Of a DNA stretch of 64,000 bases, positions 46,993 to 56,025 are shown piece after piece. Numbering within the stretch: position 1 is the first letter of the stretch; the number at the start of each line of letters is the position of its first letter. The position numbers and the translations under genes were made by a program. The notes below the pieces were generated by a model. It ran no database searches and had not been told where the DNA came from. It saw only the letters and a program-made list of their open reading frames with translations. The DNA lies in NCBI RefSeq assembly GCF_029853675.1, contig NZ_CP122539.1:915001-979000 (forward strand). The letters are read 5' to 3'. This stretch comes from Tenacibaculum tangerinum (GTDB lineage Bacteria; Bacteroidota; Bacteroidia; Flavobacteriales; Flavobacteriaceae).

Positions 46993-49440
46993 TTATTCGA
47001 GTAGCTTCGCCATAGCTATTTGAATAATTTTTAGGTGTTTTTCTTTATTCGATGGTTTAGTATTTTTTTGCAGTTGAGCAAGTTGACGTAATAAATTAAT
47101 TCCTACCTGATCGAAGCCATATTGTTTGTATTGGAGTCCTTTGGCTACAATATCATCTGATAGGTTTTGAATAGCTTCTGTATTATTACTTTTGGCAATC
47201 TTATCGAATGCTTCTTTATACAATGACTGAATTTTCTTATTCGGACTTAAAAACATTCCAGACATTACATTGCTCGCTATAAAACTTAACTCTTCATCAT
47301 CGTTTTCTTCTAAATAAATGCGTGTTAGCGGTGTTGCAATAATCTTTTTTACTGCTAAAGGCAAGGTTTTCGATTTTTGAATTGCCAATTGTTTATCGAT
47401 ATAATACATTGCTACCAACGACTTTCCTAATACTGAGTAGGATTTACTTTGCAAACCTTTTTCAAATACGGATTTTAATGCTGGGTCTGTTAATTTTCCT
47501 AAAGTTTCAATGGCGGCTGCTTGTACTAAGGTTTTTGGGTCGTTCTGAGCAATTCGCATAATTTGGTCAATCACATTCTTTTTAGAGTATTTATTGATTA
47601 AATTGATATTCTCTAAAGCTAAAATCCTTATTTTATAAAACTCATCATCCAAAGCATCAGCAACTGCATTAAACGCTTTTTTATCATCCTGATGTCTAGC
47701 TACTTCTAACAAAGCTTCTCTTTTATGTGCATAGTTTTGAGCATACTTTAGTTGATAAATATAATCGCTCAATACTTTATTTTCGTTGATATCACACAGC
47801 AACACTCCGTCGGCATTTACCTGAATTAAATCTGGATTTTTAGTAAAAGGAAATGTAAATGAGGCATCTCTTCCTTCAACAAACACCTTGTGGCGTGTGC
47901 GTTTACCTCCTTCAAACACATCAATAGCGAATGGAAATGTAAATTCGTTCATTTGAGTTTGTCTGATATTTACGGTAACTGTTTTTCTGAGTTTATTATA
48001 ATCGTACGAAATTGACAACTTCGGATGTCCGCTATTAAAATACCACTGATTAAAAAACTTATTCAAGTCTTTGCCGCTTACTTTTTCAAAGGCTAAACGT
48101 AATTGATGTGCCTCTCCTGTTCCGTATTTATTATCGGTTAAATAGGTGTTTAATCCTGTAAAAAAAGCATCGTCACCTAAGTAGTTACGTAACATGTGTA
48201 AAATTGCCCCTCCTTTGTTATAGCTAACGGCATCAAACATATCTTCTTTATCATCGTAATAAAAACGCACTAAATGTTTATCATAGTTTTGTCCGTTTTT
48301 ATAGCTTTCAATATCTTCAAACAAGTGTGCATCTGCTTCATCTTTTCCATATTTATGCGCTAACCATAAATACTCGCTGTAGTTTGCAAAACTCTCGTTT
48401 ACTGTTAAGTTACTCCAACTTTCAGCCGTTACCAAATCTCCAAACCAATGATGAAAAGCTTCGTGTGCTATCGTGTTTTCTTGTACGTTTTCATCAATTA
48501 ATTGCCCTGGGGTTTGGTAAGCTCTTTCTCCATGAATTACTGCCGTAGTGTTTTCCATGGCGCCACTTACATAATCGCGTCCAACAATTTGCGCGTACTT
48601 ATTCCACGGATACTCAATTCCTGTAACCTTTGAAAAGAACGCTAACATTTCAGGAGTATTTCCAAAAATATCTTTTGCATACGGTGCATATTCTTTTTCT
48701 ACATAATATTCTACAGGAATGTCTTTATATTGATCTCTAATAATTTCATACCCGCCTACTCCCATAAAAAATAAGTAGGGAGCATGTTTTTGCGTAAAAT
48801 TCCAATAATCGGTACGAGTTCCATCTGCATTAGTCGCTTGCTTTTCTAATTTTCCGTTAGAAAGTGTTACATACTTTTGTGGAACCGTTATATATATTTC
48901 TTGTGATGTCTTTTGGTTTGGAGCATCAATTGTTGGAAACCAGCAACTACTCGCTTCAGTTTCTCCTTGAGTCCAAATTTGGGTTGGCTTGTTTTTATCA
49001 AAACCTGTTGGATTGATAAAATACAATCCTTTTGCAGCTGTAATAGCAGCACTGCCCTTTTGCTTCACTCTTTCAGGTCTTGCTGTGTATTTAATATATA
49101 AGGTAAACTCTTCATTTCGCTTATACGTGCGAGGTAAGTTGATGATTAACTCATAGTCATTGTACGTATACTCCAGCGGTTGATTATTCAGTGTTACCTT
49201 TTGAATTAGCATTGCTTTAGCATCTAATGTAACCTTATCAGTTTCATAAAAATGAGGGCTTAAGGTTACCCATTCTTCTCCGTTCATTTCTTTTTGTTGA
49301 AAGTTAAAATCCACTTTTAACTTTGTATGAACTAAGTTATGAACTTTATCTTTTTCGGCTCTGTATGCTTTTCCTGATTGAGAGAATAATGTTACAGTAA
49401 AAAATGCAATTGCAACAACAATGAGTTTTTTAAATTTCAT
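46993..49440 (-). CDS. M1 family metallo-aminopeptidase with HEAT-like C-terminus
   Basis: An 815-residue exported peptidase (signal peptide ending near LFSQS). The M1 signature is complete: GAMENTTAVI (substrate/N-terminus recognition), HEAFHHW (HExxH zinc site) and the downstream zinc Glu in NESFANYSEY. The Tyr needed for catalysis is plausibly in the DAVSYNKGGAIL region. Residues 560-815 are helical repeats (DPKTLVQAAAIETLGKL). M1 enzymes remove N-terminal residues from peptides, here probably in the periplasm for peptide nutrition. Confidence 0.93.
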   Translation of the reverse strand: MKFKKLIVVAIAFFTVTLFSQSGKAYRAEKDKVHNLVHTKLKVDFNFQQKEMNGEEWVTLSPHFYETDKVTLDAKAMLIQKVTLNNQPLEYTYNDYELIINLPRTYKRNEEFTLYIKYTARPERVKQKGSAAITAAKGLYFINPTGFDKNKPTQIWTQGETEASSCWFPTIDAPNQKTSQEIYITVPQKYVTLSNGKLEKQATNADGTRTDYWNFTQKHAPYLFFMGVGGYEIIRDQYKDIPVEYYVEKEYAPYAKDIFGNTPEMLAFFSKVTGIEYPWNKYAQIVGRDYVSGAMENTTAVIHGERAYQTPGQLIDENVQENTIAHEAFHHWFGDLVTAESWSNLTVNESFANYSEYLWLAHKYGKDEADAHLFEDIESYKNGQNYDKHLVRFYYDDKEDMFDAVSYNKGGAILHMLRNYLGDDAFFTGLNTYLTDNKYGTGEAHQLRLAFEKVSGKDLNKFFNQWYFNSGHPKLSISYDYNKLRKTVTVNIRQTQMNEFTFPFAIDVFEGGKRTRHKVFVEGRDASFTFPFTKNPDLIQVNADGVLLCDINENKVLSDYIYQLKYAQNYAHKREALLEVARHQDDKKAFNAVADALDDEFYKIRILALENINLINKYSKKNVIDQIMRIAQNDPKTLVQAAAIETLGKLTDPALKSVFEKGLQSKSYSVLGKSLVAMYYIDKQLAIQKSKTLPLAVKKIIATPLTRIYLEENDDEELSFIASNVMSGMFLSPNKKIQSLYKEAFDKIAKSNNTEAIQNLSDDIVAKGLQYKQYGFDQVGINLLRQLAQLQKNTKPSNKEKHLKIIQIAMAKLLE

Positions 49441-49510
49441 ATATTTTTATTTAAAGTTCAAAAATAGGAAATTCTAACGGTAGGCTTGTTAATGCCCCGT
49501 TAAAAAGAAA

Positions 49511-49535
49511 AAGCCACCAGATAATCTGATGGCTT
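49511..49535 (-). terminator. Terminator of the ECF-sigma operon
   Basis: On the minus strand AAGCCATCAGAT / ATCTGGTGGCTT (one A-C mismatch) is followed by a T-rich run. It lies about 22 bases after the last DUF4252 gene. Confidence 0.75.
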
Positions 49536-49557
49536 CTCTTTATTGTTAAGCTAATTT

Positions 49558-50118
49558 TTATTCTGTTTCTTCTGAAGAACGATCCTTTTCATCAAAAATC
49601 ATTTTGAACTGCTTTAAATCTACTCCACCAGCATCCATTTTTACTTTTTGCATCATTTCCATAATCTTTCCAACATTCATATTTTCTCCTAAAAGACGAG
49701 CTACTCCTACTCCCATGTCTTTCCCGTAGCCAAAAGCTACAATTTCATCAATAGCATCTGCATCGCCTGAATAATAAATTGTTGCATTGGCTCCGTCTTT
49801 CTTAAATTTCATCAACTGCTTATAGTCCGATTTTTTAAAGATTGATTTCAACTTCTCCTTCTCTGCTTCGTAACTAGCTTCGTCTAAATTTTTATAAGGA
49901 ACTCCTGTAATATTTATTTTTTTAATACTTTGATAGGCTTCTTTATCTTGTTCAGACGCCTTATCCATACTTAACTGTAGTACACTTGCAGGCAAATCAA
50001 AAGTTATAAATCCTTCTTTTTCTTGACTTTCTACCAAATAGCTTTGTAAAGATTCTGTTTTACACGAAACAGTAACAAAAGCTACAAGTAATATTGAATA
50101 TATAAATAATTTTTTCAT
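49558..50118 (-). CDS. DUF4252 lipoprotein
   Basis: A 186-residue lipoprotein (lipobox VTVSCKT, Cys19) with DUF4252 features (a small alpha/beta domain; KKINITGVPYKN; LKSIFKKSDYKQLMKFKKDG; EIVAFGYGKDMGVGVARLLG). It is the last gene of a four-gene operon led by an ECF sigma factor and is paralogous in layout to the preceding gene. DUF4252 genes accompany ECF sigma/anti-sigma pairs in many Bacteroidetes; their role is not established. Confidence 0.8.
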   Translation of the reverse strand: MKKLFIYSILLVAFVTVSCKTESLQSYLVESQEKEGFITFDLPASVLQLSMDKASEQDKEAYQSIKKINITGVPYKNLDEASYEAEKEKLKSIFKKSDYKQLMKFKKDGANATIYYSGDADAIDEIVAFGYGKDMGVGVARLLGENMNVGKIMEMMQKVKMDAGGVDLKQFKMIFDEKDRSSEETE

Positions 50119-50183
50119 TGTTGTTAATTTTTGATTGAAAGCAGTGCCAATTGCTTAACACTGCCTTACTTGATTTATTTACC

Positions 50184-50690
50184 TTACTTATCGTCTTTAG
50201 AAAACGTTTCTGTTAATTTCGACATTTTATTGATGTCGATATTACCTGTTAACGAAACTATTACAGATTCTGGTGTTCCATTCTTTGAGTCTTTATCTTT
50301 AATAAACATCAACACTTCACTAACAAAATCTTTGTTTTTTGTTGATTTTACATAGATTTTAACACGAGAATCTTTGTCTTTTACACGCATTAACTCTATT
50401 AAATTTCCTTGTTTAACTGCCGATTTTACCATTTTTTCCATTTGGGCAGATACATTGGCGTTTTCTGTTGAAAATAATTTTAACTCTTGCAAGTCTTGAA
50501 TCATTTTAAAAACTTCCATCGCTTCATTGTCTTCTGACGGCCCCTTGAATTTTGATAAAATTTCAAAAGCATCTTTGTTTACAATTACTGATGATACTTC
50601 ATCCATATCTTCTAATTTATCAAATATAGACTGTCCAAAACTTAGGTTTGATACAAATATCAATGCGAATATTGTTATTATTTTTTTCAT
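50184..50690 (-). CDS. DUF4252 protein, exported
   Basis: A 168-residue protein with a cleavable signal peptide (VSNLSFGQSIF). The mature part begins DKLEDMDEVSSVIVNKDAFE, the DUF4252 start motif, and ends with IVSLTGNIDINKMSKLTETF. It lies 65 bases before the DUF4252 lipoprotein and 40 bases after the anti-sigma-like gene. It is probably periplasmic and may feed back on the sigma/anti-sigma pair, which is inference. Confidence 0.8.
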   Translation of the reverse strand: MKKIITIFALIFVSNLSFGQSIFDKLEDMDEVSSVIVNKDAFEILSKFKGPSEDNEAMEVFKMIQDLQELKLFSTENANVSAQMEKMVKSAVKQGNLIELMRVKDKDSRVKIYVKSTKNKDFVSEVLMFIKDKDSKNGTPESVIVSLTGNIDINKMSKLTETFSKDDK

Positions 50691-50730
50691 GATTTTCTTG
50701 GTTTATAAGTACTTGGTTTTACTTTCTTAA

Positions 50731-51210
50731 TTAATTTACGGTTTTTATTACTTTGTTTACAGTTTCTTCATAGGCTCCTAAATATTCGATGGCATCACTT
50801 CCTTTTTTTAGGTTGTTTGAAACGGCATACAATGCCTCGTTTCCTTTGTTTAGATTAGATGAAACTAACTGCAAGGCTTCTTGTACTTGTGCAAATTGTG
50901 CCTCTAATTGTTTCTTTTCTAAGTAATCATCATACTGTTTACCTATAAATACACTAAATAGCAAGACTACTGACGCTGCTACTGATAACCATTTCCAGTT
51001 CTTCTTAGTTTTCTCAGGTTTTAACTGAATGGTTTTGGTATAGGTTTCGTCTTTACTTTGTTTAAAATAACCAAATAGCATACTATACTCTTGCAAATGC
51101 GGTGCCACGTTGTTTGAGGTGAAGTACTCTTGTAACGTTTGCTCTTCTTGCAGTGTAGTTTCTGCGTTTAGATATTTATCTAATAACTTTTCTATGTTAG
51201 CTAACTCCAT
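50731..51210 (-). CDS. Single-span membrane protein, probable anti-sigma factor
   Basis: A 159-residue protein: a cytoplasmic N-terminal helix-rich part (IEKLLDKYLNAETTLQEEQT, a zinc-free anti-sigma-like start), one membrane helix (WLSVAASVVLLFSVFIG, about 75-91) and a periplasmic coiled-coil-like tail. Its start overlaps the end of the sigma gene by 14 bases, which fits a sigma/anti-sigma pair. The role is inferred from position and topology. Confidence 0.72.
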   Translation of the reverse strand: MELANIEKLLDKYLNAETTLQEEQTLQEYFTSNNVAPHLQEYSMLFGYFKQSKDETYTKTIQLKPEKTKKNWKWLSVAASVVLLFSVFIGKQYDDYLEKKQLEAQFAQVQEALQLVSSNLNKGNEALYAVSNNLKKGSDAIEYLGAYEETVNKVIKTVN

Positions 51211-51706
51211 AGTTGTGTTGTTTTATTAATTCTTGTCTTATTGCTTTTCTAGCTCTTGATAAAGCTACTCTAACAGCTGTTGGTTTCATATCAACCATTT
51301 TACATATTTCATCAAAATCATATTGTTCAATATCTCGTAACTGTATGATTATTTTTTGCTGTTCTGGTAACTTCTCAATTAGCTGATGTACTCGGTTTAC
51401 ACTGTCGTTATGTTCTACTCTCTTTTCAAGAGGAGTATCTTTTTCTTTATAATTGCTATGAACTAAGGTTAAATTACTTGCTTGTTTTGACTTTAATCTA
51501 TCGTAACAGTAATTCTTTGTCATGGTCATTGCAAATGCCTCTACATTTTTGTAATCAGAGAGTTTTTCTCTGTTTCTCCATAATTTAAAGTACAACTCTT
51601 GTGTAGCGTCTTCAGCTTCTTCTGTAGAAACCAACAATCTTTTCGCTAAACGAAAGACTTTGTCTTTAAATGGTAATACAACTTTTAAAAAGTCCGATTG
51701 GTTCAT
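51197..51706 (-). CDS. ECF RNA polymerase sigma factor
   Basis: A 169-residue ECF sigma. Region 2: VFRLAKRLLVSTEEAEDATQ then ELYFKLWRN. Region 4: LPEQQKIIIQLRDIEQYDFD then EICKMVDMKPTAVRVALSRARKAIRQ. It heads the operon with the anti-sigma-like and two DUF4252 genes and probably answers an envelope signal. No target promoter could be named. Confidence 0.93.
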   Translation of the reverse strand: MNQSDFLKVVLPFKDKVFRLAKRLLVSTEEAEDATQELYFKLWRNREKLSDYKNVEAFAMTMTKNYCYDRLKSKQASNLTLVHSNYKEKDTPLEKRVEHNDSVNRVHQLIEKLPEQQKIIIQLRDIEQYDFDEICKMVDMKPTAVRVALSRARKAIRQELIKQHNYGVS

Positions 51707-51864
51707 GGTTTGGTTAATTAGTTCTGTAAGCCTATAAAAACAATTGCGTCTTATCTAACAGGTTTACATAGCTACGACGACATAGTTGTAAGTTTGTTAC
51801 ATCAATACTAAAAAAAATAATATTATTCGCTAAATTGCGTTGTTGTTACAACTAATATATTCTT

Positions 51865-53313
51865 ATGAAATTACTAAAAACATTCCTAATTATCTTATTT
51901 TCAACACTAATTGTTTCTTGTAGTGAAAAAGACGATGCTCCAAAAAATATTGAAGTTCAAAATTTTGTTTGGAAAGGTTTAAATGCCTACTATTTATGGC
52001 AAGACTTGGTTCCTGATTTATCTGACAGACGTTTTAGCAACGATAATGAGTTATACAGTTATTTATCGGGGTATGAAAGTCCTGCTAATTTGTTTTACAA
52101 TTTATTGTATATGCCTAATGAATACCCTAAAGATCCTAATCGAACTTATTCTTGGATTGTAGATGATTATATCGCTTTAGAAGATTCTTTTGCTGGAATA
52201 CGCCTCACAAGTGGTATGAAATTAAAAGGTGCTGATTATGCCGATGGTTCTGGAAACTTCTATATTTATGTATACGATGTTGTTACGAGTTCTGATGCCG
52301 ATATTCAAGGGGTTACTCGTGGTATGATTATTACAGAAATTAATGGAACAACCATAACCAGAGCAAATATCAATAATTTATTAAACAACAATACATTTAC
52401 TATTCATTTAGCTGATTATAATGCTGGAAATCCAGTTAGTAACGGAACAACAATTACGGTTAACAAATCTCAAGTAACAGAAAACCCAATAAAAGTAACC
52501 AATGTAATCGTGGAAGGTAGCCATACTATTGGATATTTAATGTATAATCAATTCTCAAGAAATTTCGATGGAGAGTTAAATGCTGAGTTTGCTAAGTTTC
52601 AAACAGCAGGTCTTACCGACTTAATCATCGATTTACGTTATAATGGTGGAGGTTCAGTACAAACAGCTACCTACCTGGGAAGTATGATTACTGGACAGTT
52701 TAATGGGGAACTTTTTTCAAAACAAGTTTGGAATCATAAAGTAATGGAAGTAACAAATACTGATTTACTGATCAATAACTTTACCGACCAAATTTTAAAT
52801 AAAGACCAACAAGGAAATGTAATATTGAATGAAGCTATTAATAGTCTAAACTTAGAAACGATATATTTTATAGTATCTGAAAATTCTGCCTCTGCTTCAG
52901 AATTAGTTATCAATGCTTTGAAACCTTATATTACTGTGAAGCTCGTGGGTATTCAAACGTACGGAAAGCATGTAGGTTCTATTACTTTATACGATTCTGA
53001 TAACTATACTCGTAATGGTAACAACCTAAAAAGTCATACTTGGGCTATGCAACCTATTGTATTAGAAATTCAAAATGTTAATGGTGAAAATGCTCCTGAA
53101 GGATTTATTCCTGAAGTTTTAATAGATGAAGACCCTGGTAACTTAGGCGTTTTAGGAGATTCTACAGAGCCTTTGTTAGCAAGAACCATTCAATATATTA
53201 CTACAGGATCAAAAGGAGTTCCCACAATACAACAAAATACTCAAATTTCTCCGTCGTGGAATTCAAATATGATGCACCCTGATTATAACAATATGTATGT
53301 GGAGTTAAAGTAA
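51865..53313 (+). CDS. S41 family peptidase lipoprotein
   Basis: A 482-residue lipoprotein (lipobox LIVSCSE, Cys19). The N-terminal helical part (VQNFVWKGLNAYYLWQDLVP) is followed by a PDZ-like segment (GVTRGMIITEINGTTITRAN) and the tail-specific protease core (LIIDLRYNGGGSVQTATYLG; FIVSENSASASELVINAL with the catalytic Ser in NSASASE). S41 enzymes cleave proteins from unstructured C-termini. It is probably an envelope housekeeping or nutrient protease. A 46-base inverted repeat follows. Confidence 0.88.
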   Translation: MKLLKTFLIILFSTLIVSCSEKDDAPKNIEVQNFVWKGLNAYYLWQDLVPDLSDRRFSNDNELYSYLSGYESPANLFYNLLYMPNEYPKDPNRTYSWIVDDYIALEDSFAGIRLTSGMKLKGADYADGSGNFYIYVYDVVTSSDADIQGVTRGMIITEINGTTITRANINNLLNNNTFTIHLADYNAGNPVSNGTTITVNKSQVTENPIKVTNVIVEGSHTIGYLMYNQFSRNFDGELNAEFAKFQTAGLTDLIIDLRYNGGGSVQTATYLGSMITGQFNGELFSKQVWNHKVMEVTNTDLLINNFTDQILNKDQQGNVILNEAINSLNLETIYFIVSENSASASELVINALKPYITVKLVGIQTYGKHVGSITLYDSDNYTRNGNNLKSHTWAMQPIVLEIQNVNGENAPEGFIPEVLIDEDPGNLGVLGDSTEPLLARTIQYITTGSKGVPTIQQNTQISPSWNSNMMHPDYNNMYVELK

Positions 53314-53368
53314 AATACATACTTTATTTGACGTTTTTTGAAAATGAGAGTATTTAAAAAACTATATG

Positions 53369-53414
53369 AATTATAATTAAAGACGGATTTTGAAATCCGC
53401 CTTTAATTATAATT
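53369..53414. terminator. 46-bp near-perfect inverted repeat
   Basis: AATTATAATTAAAG-A-CGGATTT, centre TG, AAATCCG-C-CTTTAATTATAATT: 22-base arms with one mismatch. It lies 55 bases after the S41 peptidase stop and can act as its terminator. It also sits beside the IS200-type remnant, so an IS-end origin is possible. Confidence 0.7.
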
Positions 53415-53438
53415 TGATGAATACCATTTTAGAAAATA

Positions 53439-53765
53439 TCATTTTGACCAAAAATGATTACCAAAGTATGGCTTTTGTTTCAAAATTGGGTAAGTCTTGA
53501 AAAGTTTGATTGCAATTTTCACTTTCATCCTCATATATTCTGGTATTGAAACTATAGGAGGTATTGAACAGACAAGATGGATGTAATACTTTTGTACATT
53601 TATCTCGATTATCAATACATCTTTCCATCTACTGATTACTTGCAAATAATGATCAACTAATGATTTCATCATTCCTTCTATGATCTGAAATCGATACTTC
53701 GGTGTGAAAGCAAGGTGGCGATTACATTTACAATACATGTGGGGTAATTTTCTATATTTAGTCAT
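53439..53765 (-). pseudogene. Decayed IS200/IS605-type transposase (TnpA)
   Basis: About 108 residues from MTKYRKLPHMYCKCNRHLAF; HLAFTPKYRFQIIEG matches the TnpA start (HLVFVPKYRxxV), and VSIPEYMRMKVKIAIKLF plus YFGNHFWSK match the helical and GGHLWS regions. The HUH motif that should read HxH before the loop reads YYIHLV: the first His is Tyr. The protein stops after FWSK, losing the C-terminal catalytic Tyr helix. Both changes predict an inactive element. An ATG 39 bases upstream would add residues unlike the family. Confidence 0.8.
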
Positions 53766-53820
53766 CTTAAAAAGTTTTAAACGAGCAAACCTAAAAAATG
53801 GCAAAGCCTTTAAAACATGG

Positions 53821-53839
53821 CCATCGTCAAAGACGGTGG
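53821..53839. repeat. Subterminal hairpin of the IS200-type remnant
   Basis: CCATCGTC / GACGGTGG with a short A loop and a T run after it on the plus strand, 55 bases before the transposase start. IS200-family left ends carry such a hairpin just before tnpA, where it is both the end recognised by TnpA and a transcript blocker. Confidence 0.5.
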
Positions 53840-54022
53840 TTTTTTCAAGATGAAATAAATATTACGTATTAAACGACTACTATGGTTCGTAAAGTATTAC
53901 ACTTTATTTCCTCTATAAATAAGATGTTTATTCCTTTTAAAAATTCAGTTGTTAACCTAAAGTTCTTCTTCCTTTTCGGTTATAGTTTTGTCTACATTAT
54001 AAATCATAATAAAATTTAAATC

Positions 54023-54247
54023 ATGAAAAAAAGTGTTTTTAACTTAAAAGGAGTAAAAAAATTAGAAAAGGATTCTTTAGCTAAGATAAATGGAGGAGCT
54101 CAAGAATATTTATGTTGGGGAGAAGGAAATGATCAGTTTGTATCTGATTCAGATTTATCTGGAAGTTCCGTTCACTGCACTCCAATAGCTGTAGTAGAAA
54201 AAGAAGAAGAAAAATTACTCTTCCCTATAGACGGACTCCGTAGGTAA
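54023..54247 (+). CDS. Double-glycine leader peptide (bacteriocin/natural product precursor-like)
   Basis: A 74-residue peptide. The leader MKKSVFNLKGVKKLEKDSLA then KINGG has the Bacteroidetes GG-leader form (…LKKLxKxxLxKINGG), with the cleavage site after Gly25. The 49-residue core has two cysteines (Cys31, Cys52), one Trp, acidic patches and a basic end (DGLRR). Such precursors are cleaved and exported by C39-peptidase ABC transporters and are sometimes modified. No transporter or modifying enzyme is in the flanking genes, so maturation would need a system elsewhere. A strong terminator follows seven bases after the stop. Confidence 0.8.
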   Translation: MKKSVFNLKGVKKLEKDSLAKINGGAQEYLCWGEGNDQFVSDSDLSGSSVHCTPIAVVEKEEEKLLFPIDGLRR

Positions 54248-54253
54248 AGGAAG

Positions 54254-54293
54254 AAAAGTAAAGGTAAATTCTTTTAAATTTACCTTTACTTTT
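54254..54293. terminator. Bidirectional terminator
   Basis: Perfect 17-base stem AAAAGTAAAGGTAAATT / AATTTACCTTTACTTTT with a 6-base loop, between the GG peptide gene and the convergent hydroxylase gene, whose stop codon touches it. Confidence 0.85.
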
Positions 54294-55131
54294 ATTTTAA
54301 ACCTTCAATATTCGTAGGCTTTCGATACCCTTGAAAAGGTTGTTTTAATAATTCTTTTAAACTGGAGTTTTTCTCTTCGTCAGGAAATGTATCTACGCCG
54401 TATACTATTTTTTCTCTATCCAACTCCATGTAGGTTCCTAATATTCGGTCCCAAATAGAGAAAATATTTCCATAATTAGAATCGGTATAAGGCAAGAGGT
54501 TGTGATGGTGTACTTTGTGCATATCGGGCGAAACGATTACATAACTCAATACTTTATCTAATTTCTTAGGCATCTTAATATTAGCATGTGTTAACTGCGT
54601 GAACACTAACGACATCGATTGATACAGCATGATAATTCCGATAGGCGTTCCTACTAAAAAGACACCTAGCAAGGTAAAAGTAAAACGAATAACACTCTCT
54701 ATTGGGTGATGTCTGTTTGCGGTGGTAGTATCTACCTTATGGTCGGTATGATGCACCAAGTGTACCATCCATAAAGGTTTTACCTTATGCTCTACCAAAT
54801 GCGCTAAATAGGCGCCGAAGAAATCTAAACACAACACCCCCAATAATACATATAACCATAAAGGCATTTCAGGAAGCCAGTTAATCAATCCAAAATTAGT
54901 TGCTTGCACCCAATCGGCTGTTTTTAACAATACAAATGCCAACGCAAAATTGATGATCACGGTAGTCGCTGTAAAAAATAAGTTAGGCCATGCATGCTTC
55001 CATTTATTGTATTTAAAACGAAATAAAGGCACAGCACTTTCCAACAACCAAAAGAATGTAATTCCACCAACTAAAAGTATACTTCTATGACTTGAAGGAA
55101 CGGTTTCAAAATAATGTATAAGCGTTTCCAA
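54292..55131 (-). CDS. Fatty acid hydroxylase/sterol desaturase family protein
   Basis: A 279-residue membrane protein with four or five helices and the di-iron histidine boxes of the superfamily: HLVEHKVK, HLVHHTDH, NRHHP and HKVHHHN. These enzymes use O2 to hydroxylate or desaturate lipids or carotenoids. The exact substrate cannot be read from the sequence. It is monocistronic and convergent with the GG peptide gene. Confidence 0.9.
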   Translation of the reverse strand: METLIHYFETVPSSHRSILLVGGITFFWLLESAVPLFRFKYNKWKHAWPNLFFTATTVIINFALAFVLLKTADWVQATNFGLINWLPEMPLWLYVLLGVLCLDFFGAYLAHLVEHKVKPLWMVHLVHHTDHKVDTTTANRHHPIESVIRFTFTLLGVFLVGTPIGIIMLYQSMSLVFTQLTHANIKMPKKLDKVLSYVIVSPDMHKVHHHNLLPYTDSNYGNIFSIWDRILGTYMELDREKIVYGVDTFPDEEKNSSLKELLKQPFQGYRKPTNIEGLK

Positions 55132-55248
55132 GGTGTTCTATTTTTGTCTAAAAATAGGAAAATTACCTAATTAATAGGTCAAAAAAATTATAAGATAAGA
55201 TATGCTTCATTTTTTTAGAAATAAATTAATGTAAATAAAAAAAAAACT

Positions 55249-55277
55249 TTTGTAACCAAATAATTCTCTTAGCTTTG
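55249..55277 (+). promoter_or_regulatory. Bacteroidetes promoter before the DUF3667 gene
   Basis: TTTG at 55249-55252, a 17-base spacer, and TAGCTTTG at 55270-55277: a good match to the -33 TTTG / -7 TAnnTTTG promoter of Bacteroidetes, 42 bases before the start codon. Confidence 0.7.
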
Positions 55278-55319
55278 TTATAGAACAAAGTATAAATAAG
55301 TGAATAAATTTACATTAAA

Positions 55320-56021
55320 ATGACTTGCGTTTCTTGTGGAAAAAAACATAATGGAAACTATTGTTCAAATTGTGGTGAAAAAAGCGGTAACAACTCTATA
55401 AACTTTACAAGCTTTATAAAAGACTCTTTTTCAACAATAACCAATATGGATAAAGGTTTTTTATTCAATATTAAAGCCTTAATGATTAATCCTAAAAAAT
55501 TAATATTGGAATATTTAAACGGAAAAAGAAAAGGTATATTTAACCCTATTTCATTTCTATTTCTATCCATTACTATATACTTAATCCTAGTTAATTTTTT
55601 AAAAATTCCAAAAGTATCTAGTAGTTATATTGAACCGAATAATGATTCGTTAAAATCCATTGGTTATGAAATTGGTTTATTTATAAGAACTTATTTTAGG
55701 TACTTTTGGATATTTTCTATTGTTCCTTTAGCAATATCATTAAAATCATTTTTTAGATATAACTTTATAGAACTATTAGCTGTAAGTTGTTTTATTTTAG
55801 GTCAAGCTACTCTTGTCGCTACAATTAGTTTTATTTGTTTTAGGCTTCCCTTAATTTTTGATCCAATTATATATTTATTTATAATGTTTCTAACATATAG
55901 AATTATCAGGACTCCAAATAAGACTGAATCATTATTAATGGCTTTTACCAGCACATTTATATTTGTTCTTCTACTTATACTTGCTGTAGCACTTTTTGGA
56001 ATGATTAAATCGATTTTTTAA
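55320..56021 (+). CDS. DUF3667 membrane protein with zinc ribbon
   Basis: A 233-residue protein. The N-terminus has two CxxC pairs (MTCVSCGKKHNGNYCSNCGE), a short zinc ribbon. Then come TNMDKGFLFNIKALMINPKK and LILEYLNGKRKGIFNPISFL, the DUF3667 signature, and four or five membrane helices. Function unknown; the family is typical of Bacteroidetes. Confidence 0.85.
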   Translation: MTCVSCGKKHNGNYCSNCGEKSGNNSINFTSFIKDSFSTITNMDKGFLFNIKALMINPKKLILEYLNGKRKGIFNPISFLFLSITIYLILVNFLKIPKVSSSYIEPNNDSLKSIGYEIGLFIRTYFRYFWIFSIVPLAISLKSFFRYNFIELLAVSCFILGQATLVATISFICFRLPLIFDPIIYLFIMFLTYRIIRTPNKTESLLMAFTSTFIFVLLLILAVALFGMIKSIF

Positions 56022-56025
56022 TTTT

